Shown here: positions 1-5,450 of the stretch, piece after piece | Position numbering within the stretch: the first letter of the stretch is position 1 | Layout: each line of letters opens with the position of its first letter | Assembly (NCBI GenBank): GCA_905480565.1 | Contig: CAJQQW010000452.1 | Span: forward strand, 1 to 6,656 | Reading direction: 5' to 3' | Length of the DNA stretch: 6,656 bases | Origin: an uncultured Halioglobus sp. | GTDB taxonomy: Bacteria; Pseudomonadota; Gammaproteobacteria; Pseudomonadales; Halieaceae | Program-made: the position numbers and the translations under genes | The notes under the pieces: generated by a model | What the model was told of the DNA's origin: nothing | Database searches by the model: none | Seen by the model: only the letters and a program-made list of their open reading frames with translations

Positions 1-21
1 CGATTTGACACCGGTCTGGGC

Positions 22-48
22 CAACTATCGCAACTATCGCAACTATTG
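22..48 (+). repeat. 9-bp tandem repeat, three copies
   Basis: Three head-to-tail copies of CAACTATCG occupy 22-30, 31-39 and 40-48; the third differs at one base (CAACTATTG). The array ends inside the TG of the extended -10 box proposed for dsbD, so it covers roughly the -40 to -14 region of that promoter. It could be an operator, or simply slippage-prone DNA. The repeats are plain in the sequence; any regulatory role is inference. Confidence 0.7.
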
Positions 49-55
49 ATACAAT
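47..55 (+). promoter_or_regulatory. Candidate extended -10 promoter of dsbD
   Basis: TGATACAAT has the extended -10 form TG-N-TACAAT, a 5/6 match to the sigma-70 hexamer, so it needs little from a -35 element. Transcription would start near 62, giving a leader of about 40 nt before the dsbD start at 102. A perfect TTGACA lies at 5-10, but it is 39 bp from this hexamer and so cannot be its -35 box. Inferred by eye only. Confidence 0.4.
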
Positions 56-90
56 GCCCCCCAGGCGCCGCGCGCGGTGCCCTTTTCCTA

Positions 91-96
91 CAGGAG
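91..96 (+). promoter_or_regulatory. Shine-Dalgarno site that fixes the dsbD start
   Basis: CAGGAG lies 5 nt before the ATG at 102. An in-frame ATG at 54 has no SD, overlaps the candidate -10 box, and would add an Arg/Pro-rich stretch ahead of an obvious signal peptide. This site therefore decides for 102. Confidence 0.8.
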
Positions 97-101
97 CCAC
101 C

Positions 102-1865
102 ATGCGTTTGATTCTCGCGGGCTTGCTGCTAGCCTGCACAGTCTGCTTCGCCCAGGTCGTCGACAGGAGCAGCCAGGATCCGTTCAAAGAGCCGGCTACG
201 TCCGAGTTCCTTCCGGTTGAGGCGGCCTATGGACTTGAGGTTGAGGTCATCAACGAGCGTCAATTGCGTCTGTTCTGGCGTATCGCTCCCGATTATTACC
301 TGTACCAGCATCGATTCGACTTCACACTGCAGGATGAACGGGGCGACATTGGTGTAGAGGCCCAACTACCCGCTGCCATTACCCACACCGACGACTTCTT
401 TGGTGAAGTACAGATCTATTATCATGGAGTAGACATGACGCTGGATCTTTCGCGAGATGCCGGGCCCGCTACTCTGACCGCGACTTCCCAGGGCTGCGCG
501 GATGCAGGGCTGTGCTATCCACCTTACACGCTCTATTTCGACCTGAATTTTGAGACCGGCGCGGTAACACCGGCCTCCCCTGCGCCGAAACCTGATGCCT
601 CACAGCCGCTTGACACACAAAGCACATCGTCCGCCAGCACCGGCGGTACGCTGGCCTACATGCTGATACTGGCATTCATGGGCGGCTCTATTCTCAATCT
701 GATGCCCTGCGTTTTCCCCGTACTGTCACTCAAGGTACTGAGCTTCGCCCGCAACACTGATCACGACCGTCACCTGCATAGCTGGGTCTACACAGCGGGT
801 GTTATCAGCAGTTTTGTCGCGGTCGCAGCGCTGCTTATCGTTCTGCAGCAGGCCGGCCAAGCCATCGGCTGGGGCTTCCAACTGCAATCTCCTGGATTCG
901 TCATCGCACTGGCCTACCTGTTTATCGCGATGGGCCTATCACTGACCGGGATGGTTGAACTGGGCAGCAACCTCATGAACACGGGCAGCGGCCTTGCGGA
1001 TAAAAGCGGCCTTGGCGGTAGTTTTTTTACCGGTGTGCTGGCCGTCGTGGTCGCAAGCCCCTGCACCGCGCCGTTCATGGGCACCGCACTGGGTTTCGCC
1101 GTAAGCCAGCCGCCCCTTATCGGGCTCACCGTTTTCGCCGCACTGGGGGCCGGCATGGCGGCCCCGCTGCTTGTATTCAGCTACAGCGGCGCGGCACGCG
1201 CCATCATGCCCAAGCCAGGCCCCTGGATGGAAACGCTTAAACAGTTTCTAGCTTTTCCCCTGTATGCCACCGCTATTTGGTTACTGTGGGTTGCCGGACG
1301 CCAGACCGGCGTTAATACCATGGCCGCGGCTCTTTGCGGCGCACTGCTGCTGGCACTCGGACTGTGGCTCTGGCGTGTGAACTGGTGGCGGCGCGGCCTG
1401 GCCCTGGCTTGCCTCGCGGGGGCGATTACACTGGCCTCGCTGCGCGGGCTGGATGGAACGGCCGCCGGCTCGAACGCATTGGCCAAGGAGTATCTGCCCT
1501 GGACCGAGAGCGAAGTGGCTGCCCTGCGGAACGCTGGCAGACCGGTGTTCGTCGACGTTACCGCAGACTGGTGCATTACCTGCAAAGCCAATGAAACCGC
1601 CGTCTTGTTTACCGACGATATAACCGCGGCCTTCGCCGAGCACGGGGTCGTGTACATGATTGCCGATTGGACGAATGAGGACCCTAAAATCGCCGAACTC
1701 CTGAAAAAACATCAGCGAAATGGCATACCACTGTACTTAATGTACCCTGCAGACCCTGCTGCCGCGCCACTGATCCTGCCACAACTGCTCACCAAGCGAA
1801 TGGTGATTGATGCGCTGGAAGACGTTTCGGTGAAAAACTCCACTATCGCCGCAATTTCGGACTGA
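102..1865 (+). CDS. dsbD: Thiol:disulfide interchange protein DsbD (DipZ/ScsB-like)
   Basis: Inner-membrane protein that carries electrons from cytoplasmic thioredoxin to periplasmic partners (DsbC/DsbG-type isomerases and cytochrome c maturation in known systems). It has 587 residues, against 565 for E. coli DsbD. Residues 1-17 look like a signal peptide, with probable cleavage after C-F-A. The periplasmic alpha domain carries GCADAGLC with Cys132 and Cys138. A Ser/Thr/Pro-rich linker (about 155-180) leads to eight predicted membrane helices (about 183-446) with Cys203 in NLMPCVFP and Cys321 in SPCTAPF. The C-terminal thioredoxin-like gamma domain has ADWCITCK, Cys491/Cys494. All six redox cysteines are present. 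The NLMPCVFPVLSLK motif and the gamma-domain tail (ADWTN, GIPLY, LPQLLT) resemble ScsB-type relatives more than E. coli DsbD, while the alpha motif is classical. Its position before aroQ-accBC matches dipZ of Pseudomonas. The start at 102 is supported by its SD and the signal peptide. Confidence 0.93.
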   Translation: MRLILAGLLLACTVCFAQVVDRSSQDPFKEPATSEFLPVEAAYGLEVEVINERQLRLFWRIAPDYYLYQHRFDFTLQDERGDIGVEAQLPAAITHTDDFFGEVQIYYHGVDMTLDLSRDAGPATLTATSQGCADAGLCYPPYTLYFDLNFETGAVTPASPAPKPDASQPLDTQSTSSASTGGTLAYMLILAFMGGSILNLMPCVFPVLSLKVLSFARNTDHDRHLHSWVYTAGVISSFVAVAALLIVLQQAGQAIGWGFQLQSPGFVIALAYLFIAMGLSLTGMVELGSNLMNTGSGLADKSGLGGSFFTGVLAVVVASPCTAPFMGTALGFAVSQPPLIGLTVFAALGAGMAAPLLVFSYSGAARAIMPKPGPWMETLKQFLAFPLYATAIWLLWVAGRQTGVNTMAAALCGALLLALGLWLWRVNWWRRGLALACLAGAITLASLRGLDGTAAGSNALAKEYLPWTESEVAALRNAGRPVFVDVTADWCITCKANETAVLFTDDITAAFAEHGVVYMIADWTNEDPKIAELLKKHQRNGIPLYLMYPADPAAAPLILPQLLTKRMVIDALEDVSVKNSTIAAISD

Positions 1866-1974
1866 TTTTCGCACTTTTCGCAGCAATTGGGTATTCAAAG
1901 CCGTTCTTACTCTTGCACCGCAGTCGCCGCACCAGGCGTACACTAAAACGAGCTAACTTCTGAAAAAAAGCAGC

Positions 1975-1980
1975 TATAGT
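1975..1980 (+). promoter_or_regulatory. Possible -10 box for the aroQ-accB-accC transcript
   Basis: TATAGT matches the sigma-70 -10 hexamer at 5 of 6 positions and sits in the AT-rich intergenic stretch just after an A7 run. No good -35 hexamer is found 16-18 bp upstream (best CTAACT at 1953-1958, 3/6). A second candidate, TATAGA at 2009-2014, is equally unsupported. Weak call. Confidence 0.25.
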
Positions 1981-2053
1981 CTGCCAAATGTCATAAAACA
2001 CCAAAAAATATAGACAGCTCCAAAGATTTGCGCCAAACTCTCCGCAGATCGCG

Positions 2054-2065
2054 TCTCCCGGGAGA
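2054..2065. repeat. 12-bp perfect palindrome overlapping the aroQ SD
   Basis: TCTCCCGGGAGA is its own reverse complement. Its right half supplies the Shine-Dalgarno of aroQ (GGGAG at 2060-2064, 9 nt before ATG 2074). In RNA it could form only a short stem (UCUC/GAGA with loop CCGG), so strong occlusion of the SD is doubtful. It may be a protein site or chance. Confidence 0.55.
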
Positions 2066-2073
2066 GCCAGTCA

Positions 2074-2517
2074 ATGGCCGCAATTCTTGTACTGCATGGC
2101 CCCAACCTCAATCTCCTCGGCGAGCGTGAGCCCGATGTCTATGGCAGCACCACCCTCGATGACATCAACCGCACGCTGGAGCAGCAAGCCGCCGCGCGCA
2201 ATCACCAGTTGCTCCATTTCCAAAGTAATGGGGAGGCCGAACTGGTCGAGCGGGTGCAGGCAGCCCGACAAGAAGCGGTGAAATTTATCCTGATAAACCC
2301 CGCCGCGTTTACCCACACCAGTGTCGCCCTGCGCGATGCGCTGGCCGCCGTCGACATTCCTTTCATCGAGATACACCTGTCAAACACCCATGCGCGAGAG
2401 GAGTTTCGTCATCACTCCTATTTTTCTGCCATCGCGACCGGCGTTATTTGCGGATTGGGCGCTGCCGGGTATGGCCTTGGCCTGCAGGCCGCACTCGACA
2501 TACTGGATTCACACTAA
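2074..2517 (+). CDS. aroQ: 3-dehydroquinate dehydratase, type II
   Basis: Converts 3-dehydroquinate to 3-dehydroshikimate, the third step of the cytoplasmic shikimate pathway to aromatic amino acids. At 147 residues it has the usual length of the dodecameric type II enzyme. The N-terminal [16 protein letters not shown] motif (9-24) holds the catalytic Arg18 and Tyr23 on the flexible lid. [16 protein letters not shown] (75-90) contributes Asn75 and His81. IEIHLSN (98-104) contains the active-site His101, and FRHHSYFS (111-118) contains Arg112. The family motif QSN-x-EGEL appears here as QSNGEAEL (50-57), a mild variant. The ATG at 2074 has GGGAG upstream and begins directly before the first beta strand, as in the family. 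It is followed 22 bp later by accB, an arrangement common in gammaproteobacteria, and is probably co-transcribed with accBC. Confidence 0.97.
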   Translation: MAAILVLHGPNLNLLGEREPDVYGSTTLDDINRTLEQQAAARNHQLLHFQSNGEAELVERVQAARQEAVKFILINPAAFTHTSVALRDALAAVDIPFIEIHLSNTHAREEFRHHSYFSAIATGVICGLGAAGYGLGLQAALDILDSH

Positions 2518-2539
2518 CAGCTACCAAAGAGACTGAGCT

Positions 2540-3007
2540 ATGGACATTCGCAAGGTAAAAAAACTGATCGAATTACTGGAAGAGTCCAATATCGACGAAA
2601 TCGAGATCAAGGAGGGCGAGGAATCGGTGCGCATCAGTCGCAACGGCGCTAAAGCCCTGACCATGGCTGCCGCGCCGCCGCAGGTGTTACAGGCACCACC
2701 GACAATGCCCCAGGCGCCCGTCGCAGCGCCCGCTGCCGCGCCGCCATCCGCGGAACCTGCAACGGCCAGCAACGGACACAACTTGCGATCACCTATGGTC
2801 GGCACTTTCTACCGCTCACCGTCCCCCACATCACCCTCCTTTGTCGAGGTAGGCCAGTCCGTGAAAGCGGGTGATATTGTTTGCATCGTCGAGGCGATGA
2901 AGATGATGAACCAGATCGAAGCCGACAAGTCGGGCAAAATTACCGCGATCCTGGTTGAAAACGGCGAACCGGTTGAGTTCGACCAACCACTGTTCACCAT
3001 CGCCTAG
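2540..3007 (+). CDS. accB: Biotin carboxyl carrier protein of acetyl-CoA carboxylase (BCCP)
   Basis: Carries the covalently bound biotin that shuttles carboxylate from biotin carboxylase (AccC) to the carboxyltransferase AccAD, the first committed step of fatty-acid synthesis. It has 155 residues, against 156 in E. coli. Residues 1-35 ([16 protein letters not shown]...) form the conserved N-terminal region that contacts AccC. Residues about 42-76 are an Ala/Pro-rich flexible linker. Residues 80-155 are the biotinyl domain, with the thumb around 90-100 ([11 protein letters not shown]) and the biotinylation motif EAMKM, target Lys121. A modest SD (AAGAG, 2526-2530) precedes the ATG. It lies 22 bp after aroQ and 31 bp before accC, forming the usual accBC pair. 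E. coli accBC is autoregulated by AccB, but nothing in this window shows whether that holds here. Confidence 0.97.
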   Translation: MDIRKVKKLIELLEESNIDEIEIKEGEESVRISRNGAKALTMAAAPPQVLQAPPTMPQAPVAAPAAAPPSAEPATASNGHNLRSPMVGTFYRSPSPTSPSFVEVGQSVKAGDIVCIVEAMKMMNQIEADKSGKITAILVENGEPVEFDQPLFTIA

Positions 3008-3025
3008 TCGCAAGTACAGCCCAGC

Positions 3026-3031
3026 AGAGGA
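3026..3031 (+). promoter_or_regulatory. Shine-Dalgarno site that fixes the accC start
   Basis: AGAGGA sits 7 nt before ATG 3039. The accC reading frame stays open upstream to an ATG at 2955 inside accB, but that extension has no SD and is not part of the biotin carboxylase fold. Starting at 3039 gives [16 protein letters not shown], matching the family N-terminus. Confidence 0.85.
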
Positions 3032-3038
3032 CGCAAGC

Positions 3039-4385
3039 ATGCCCACACTGGAAAAAGTACTCATCGCCAACCGGGGTGAAATCGCGCTACGTGTGCTGAG
3101 GGCCTGCAAAGAGCTCGATATTGCTACAGTGGCGGTGCACTCGAAGGCAGACCGCGAATTGAAGCACGTACTCCTTGCTGATGAGGCCGTATGCATAGGA
3201 CCTGCGCCATCAACAGAGAGCTATCTCAACGTACCGGCCATCATCAGTGCGGCGGAAGTCACTCGTGCCACCGCCATTCACCCGGGGTACGGTTTTCTGG
3301 CAGAAAATGCTGATTTCGCTGACCAGGTTGAGAAAAGCGGTTTTATTTTTATTGGCCCCAAAGCCGACACGATCCGCCTCATGGGTGACAAGGTCTCAGC
3401 CATTCAATCCATGAAGAGAGCCGGTGTGCCGACAGTGCCGGGTTCCGATGGCCCGCTGACGGATGACGACGGCAGAACGCTGGAGATCGCGCGTCGAATC
3501 GGGTTTCCCGTGATTATCAAAGCCGCCGCCGGTGGCGGTGGTCGCGGCATGCGCGTCGTACACGACGAAGAATCACTGCCCGGCGCCGTGCAGCTCACCC
3601 AGTCGGAGGCTGCAGCGGCATTCGGCTCGAGCGTGGTCTACCTGGAAAAATTCCTGCAACAACCCCGACACGTCGAAGTACAAGTTCTGGCAGACGGCCA
3701 GGGTAATGCAGTTCACCTGGGTGACCGGGACTGCTCGCTACAGCGCCGCCACCAAAAGGTATTGGAGGAAGCGCCAGCACCCGACATTCCGTCGGACCTG
3801 CGGCAGCAAGTTGCTGAATCCTGTATCAATGCCTGCCTGGAAATTGGTTACCGGGGCGCAGGCACTTTCGAGTTCCTTTACGAGGATGGTGGTTTTTACT
3901 TTATTGAAATGAATACGCGGGTACAGGTGGAGCACCCGGTCACAGAGATGGTCACCAATTTCGACATTGTGCGCGAGCAACTGCGCATCGCCAGTGGCCG
4001 CGCCCTGTCAGTAACACAGCAGGATATCAAGTTTAGCGGACACGCCTTCGAGTGCCGTATCAACGCTGAAGACCCGACCACGTTCATGCCCAGTCCCGGC
4101 ACGGTAACCACGTTCCACGCGCCCGGCGGGCTCGGCGTAAGGGTAGACTCGCACCTGTATGATGGCTATACCGTGCCTCCCTATTACGATTCACTGATCG
4201 CCAAGGTGATCAGCTACGGAGACAACCGCGAAACCGCCCTTGCCCGGATGCGGCAGGCTCTCGATGAGTTGGTGGTTGAAGGTATCCGCACCAATACCGC
4301 CCTGCATCGTGACCTCGTGCGGGACGAAGCGTTCAAAGCGGGTGGCGTTAGCATTCACTATCTTGAAAAACTCCTCGAGGGCTAG
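3039..4385 (+). CDS. accC: Biotin carboxylase subunit of acetyl-CoA carboxylase
   Basis: ATP-dependent carboxylation of BCCP-bound biotin using bicarbonate; AccC works as a homodimer with AccB in the cytoplasm. It has 448 residues, against 449 in E. coli, and aligns almost throughout with a +2 offset. The N-terminal domain has [19 protein letters not shown] (8-26) and [10 protein letters not shown] (81-90). The ATP-grasp domain shows Lys118, Lys161 and the glycine-rich lid [13 protein letters not shown] (162-174), with Glu203 and His211 following. Lys240 lies in [14 protein letters not shown]. Metal and bicarbonate residues Glu278 (GTFEF), Glu290 and Arg294 ([12 protein letters not shown]) are intact, as is biotin-contacting Arg340 (FECRINAED). 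No expected catalytic residue is missing. The closest context partner is accB 31 bp upstream; prmA follows after 66 bp. Confidence 0.98.
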   Translation: MPTLEKVLIANRGEIALRVLRACKELDIATVAVHSKADRELKHVLLADEAVCIGPAPSTESYLNVPAIISAAEVTRATAIHPGYGFLAENADFADQVEKSGFIFIGPKADTIRLMGDKVSAIQSMKRAGVPTVPGSDGPLTDDDGRTLEIARRIGFPVIIKAAAGGGGRGMRVVHDEESLPGAVQLTQSEAAAAFGSSVVYLEKFLQQPRHVEVQVLADGQGNAVHLGDRDCSLQRRHQKVLEEAPAPDIPSDLRQQVAESCINACLEIGYRGAGTFEFLYEDGGFYFIEMNTRVQVEHPVTEMVTNFDIVREQLRIASGRALSVTQQDIKFSGHAFECRINAEDPTTFMPSPGTVTTFHAPGGLGVRVDSHLYDGYTVPPYYDSLIAKVISYGDNRETALARMRQALDELVVEGIRTNTALHRDLVRDEAFKAGGVSIHYLEKLLEG

Positions 4386-4413
4386 GCTTGTTTCACCGTT
4401 GAGCCCACTTAGC

Positions 4414-4435
4414 GCAAGGCGCCAAATACGCCTGC
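4414..4435 (+). other. Small hairpin between accC and prmA
   Basis: AGGCG (4417-4421) and CGCCT (4429-4433) pair around a 7-nt loop. Two further G-C pairs (4414/4435 and 4415/4434) form if A4416 bulges. No T-run follows, so it is not a canonical terminator. It ends 16 nt before the prmA start and could influence translation initiation there, or act as an mRNA processing or stability element. Function unknown. Confidence 0.3.
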
Positions 4436-4451
4436 TGACACTGGGCCAGCC

Positions 4452-5342
4452 ATGACCTGGCTACAACTGCGTCTATATACACAGCGCGACACTGTTTCCA
4501 CTCTGGAGGATCAGCTGCTGGCTACCGGTGCCGTCGCTGTGACGCTGGAAGACAATGCAGACCAGCCCCTGCTTGAACCGGGCGTGGGTGAAACGCCTCT
4601 GTGGAACCAGACGCGCCTGACAGGTCTGTACCCCGCCGACTCCGACATGCATGCAGTTCTTGCGCAACTGCCTTCGCAGGCGCTCGAAAACCATCGCGTG
4701 GAGATTCTTGAAGACAAAGACTGGGAGCGGGAATGGATGCAACATTTCCAACCCATGCGTTTCGGGGAGCAGCTCTGGGTCTGCCCCAGCTGGCTGGAGC
4801 CGCCGCACGCCGGGGCGGTCAACCTGCTGCTGGACCCCGGCCTCGCCTTTGGCACAGGCACCCATCCAACCACCGCCATGTGTCTGCGCCAACTGGATGG
4901 CATGCCCCTGCGAGGCCAGACAGTAGTAGACTATGGCTGTGGCTCCGGCATCCTCGCGGTTGCCGCCCTTAAACTGGGTGCCGCCCGCGCACTGGGCGTG
5001 GACAACGATCCCCAGGCACTCGCCGCCAGTGCAGAGAACAGCCGGCGCAATGGGGTGCAGCAGGCACAGTTCAAGGTCGCACTGCCGCAACAGGTAATAA
5101 TGGCAGACTGGGGCCAGCGGGCTGACCTGGTCGTCGCCAATATTCTGTCCGGTCCGCTGGTCGAACTCTCCGATACCCTGATTTCATTCCTGAAACCCGG
5201 CGGAGACCTTCTTATGGCCGGCCTGCTTGGCAGCCAGTATGAAACTCTTCGCGCACATTACACACCCGTCATCCAGCTCTCGGTAGTTGACCAGCAAGAT
5301 GACTGGGTATGCCTGCGCGGAAAACGCCCGCCCGCCGACTGA
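4452..5342 (+). CDS. prmA: Ribosomal protein L11 methyltransferase
   Basis: SAM-dependent enzyme that trimethylates ribosomal protein L11 at several amino groups. It has 296 residues, against 293 in E. coli. The N-terminal L11-recognition domain starts MTWLQLRLYT, aligning with MPWIQLKL of E. coli, which confirms the start. The linker has the near-invariant EDKDWEREWMQHFQPMRFG (87-105). The catalytic domain has DPGLAFGTGTHPTT (128-141), the SAM-binding DYGCGSGIL (160-168), the acidic GVDND (182-186) and NILSGPL (230-236). All family motifs are intact. No clear Shine-Dalgarno precedes ATG 4452, which lies 66 bp after accC, so translation may rely on other signals or on upstream ribosomes. The accC-prmA adjacency matches Pseudomonas. 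A long antisense ORF inside it is a composition artefact. Confidence 0.97.
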   Translation: MTWLQLRLYTQRDTVSTLEDQLLATGAVAVTLEDNADQPLLEPGVGETPLWNQTRLTGLYPADSDMHAVLAQLPSQALENHRVEILEDKDWEREWMQHFQPMRFGEQLWVCPSWLEPPHAGAVNLLLDPGLAFGTGTHPTTAMCLRQLDGMPLRGQTVVDYGCGSGILAVAALKLGAARALGVDNDPQALAASAENSRRNGVQQAQFKVALPQQVIMADWGQRADLVVANILSGPLVELSDTLISFLKPGGDLLMAGLLGSQYETLRAHYTPVIQLSVVDQQDDWVCLRGKRPPAD

Positions 5343-5348
5343 CCCAGA

Positions 5349-5372
5349 CAAAAAAATAGTGCTGTTTTTTTG
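5349..5372. terminator. A7/T7 inverted repeat after prmA, possible weak or bidirectional terminator
   Basis: C-A7 at 5349-5356 mirrors T7-G at 5365-5372. With the inner U-G and A-U pairs the hairpin has about 10 bp around the loop GTGC. It begins 7 nt after the prmA stop and ends in a T-run, as a terminator should, but the stem is almost all A-U and would be weak. The same AT-rich block lies about 50-70 bp upstream of the proposed dusB start site and could serve as an UP element instead. Confidence 0.35.
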
Positions 5373-5382
5373 AGCTGAATTT

Positions 5383-5420
5383 CTTCCACGCGCGACAGTG
5401 AGCGAGTATCATAGCCGGCT
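5383..5420 (+). promoter_or_regulatory. Candidate dusB-fis promoter
   Basis: TATCAT at 5407-5412 matches the -10 hexamer at 5 of 6 positions. The best -35 is weak (CTTCCA, 5383-5388, 18-bp spacer). The bases just after the -10 are GC-rich (AGCCGGC, 5413-5419), and transcription would start near 5419. A weak -35 with a GC-rich discriminator is the design seen in stringently controlled promoters such as E. coli fis. The AT-rich A7/T7 block upstream could act as an UP element. Positions were assigned by eye; the regulatory reading is inference from E. coli. Confidence 0.35.
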
Positions 5421-5450
5421 GTTTTTCGATACGATTTTTAAACCTCATTC

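Larger units (their letters stand above)
1866..2073. other. AT-rich intergenic region, dsbD to aroQ
   Basis: 208 bp with no credible gene. It opens with an imperfect 9-bp-period direct repeat (TTTTCGCA at 1866-1873 and 1875-1882), then becomes AT-rich from about 1942 to 2030. A-tracts there are centred near 1946, 1966, 1987, 1996 and 2005. No GC-rich hairpin followed by a T-run is visible, so a terminator for dsbD is not evident and some read-through into aroQ is possible. Confidence 0.6.

Noticed and set aside
5..10. Perfect TTGACA as the -35 of a dsbD promoter
   Set aside because: No acceptable -10 hexamer at 16-18 bp spacing (sequence there is within the CAACTATCG repeats); the TACAAT at 50-55 is 39 bp away. 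It may belong to something upstream or be chance.
54..101. Longer dsbD start at ATG 54
   Set aside because: No SD, overlaps the candidate -10 box, and adds an Arg/Pro-rich stretch ahead of a good signal peptide; ATG 102 has CAGGAG.
1181..1712. Two overlapping antisense ORFs (158 and 143 residues) inside dsbD
   Set aside because: They mirror the membrane and gamma-domain coding sequence, show no motif, and lie in two different frames, as expected of shadows.
1866..1882. Direct repeat TTTTCGCA x2 just after the dsbD stop
   Set aside because: Only two 8-bp copies, no hairpin or terminator form; too short to call more than coincidence despite the 9-bp period shared with the repeats upstream of dsbD.
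1866..2073. Hidden small gene or RNA gene in the dsbD-aroQ gap
   Set aside because: No start with SD and a coding-like frame, no tRNA-like or strong stem-loop structure seen by eye.
2955..3038. Longer accC start inside accB
   Set aside because: No SD, absent from the biotin carboxylase family, and ATG 3039 has AGAGGA and the family N-terminus.
4473..5090. 205-residue antisense ORF across prmA
   Set aside because: Fully covered by a well-conserved + strand gene, no recognisable domain or promoter; typical shadow in GC-rich coding DNA.
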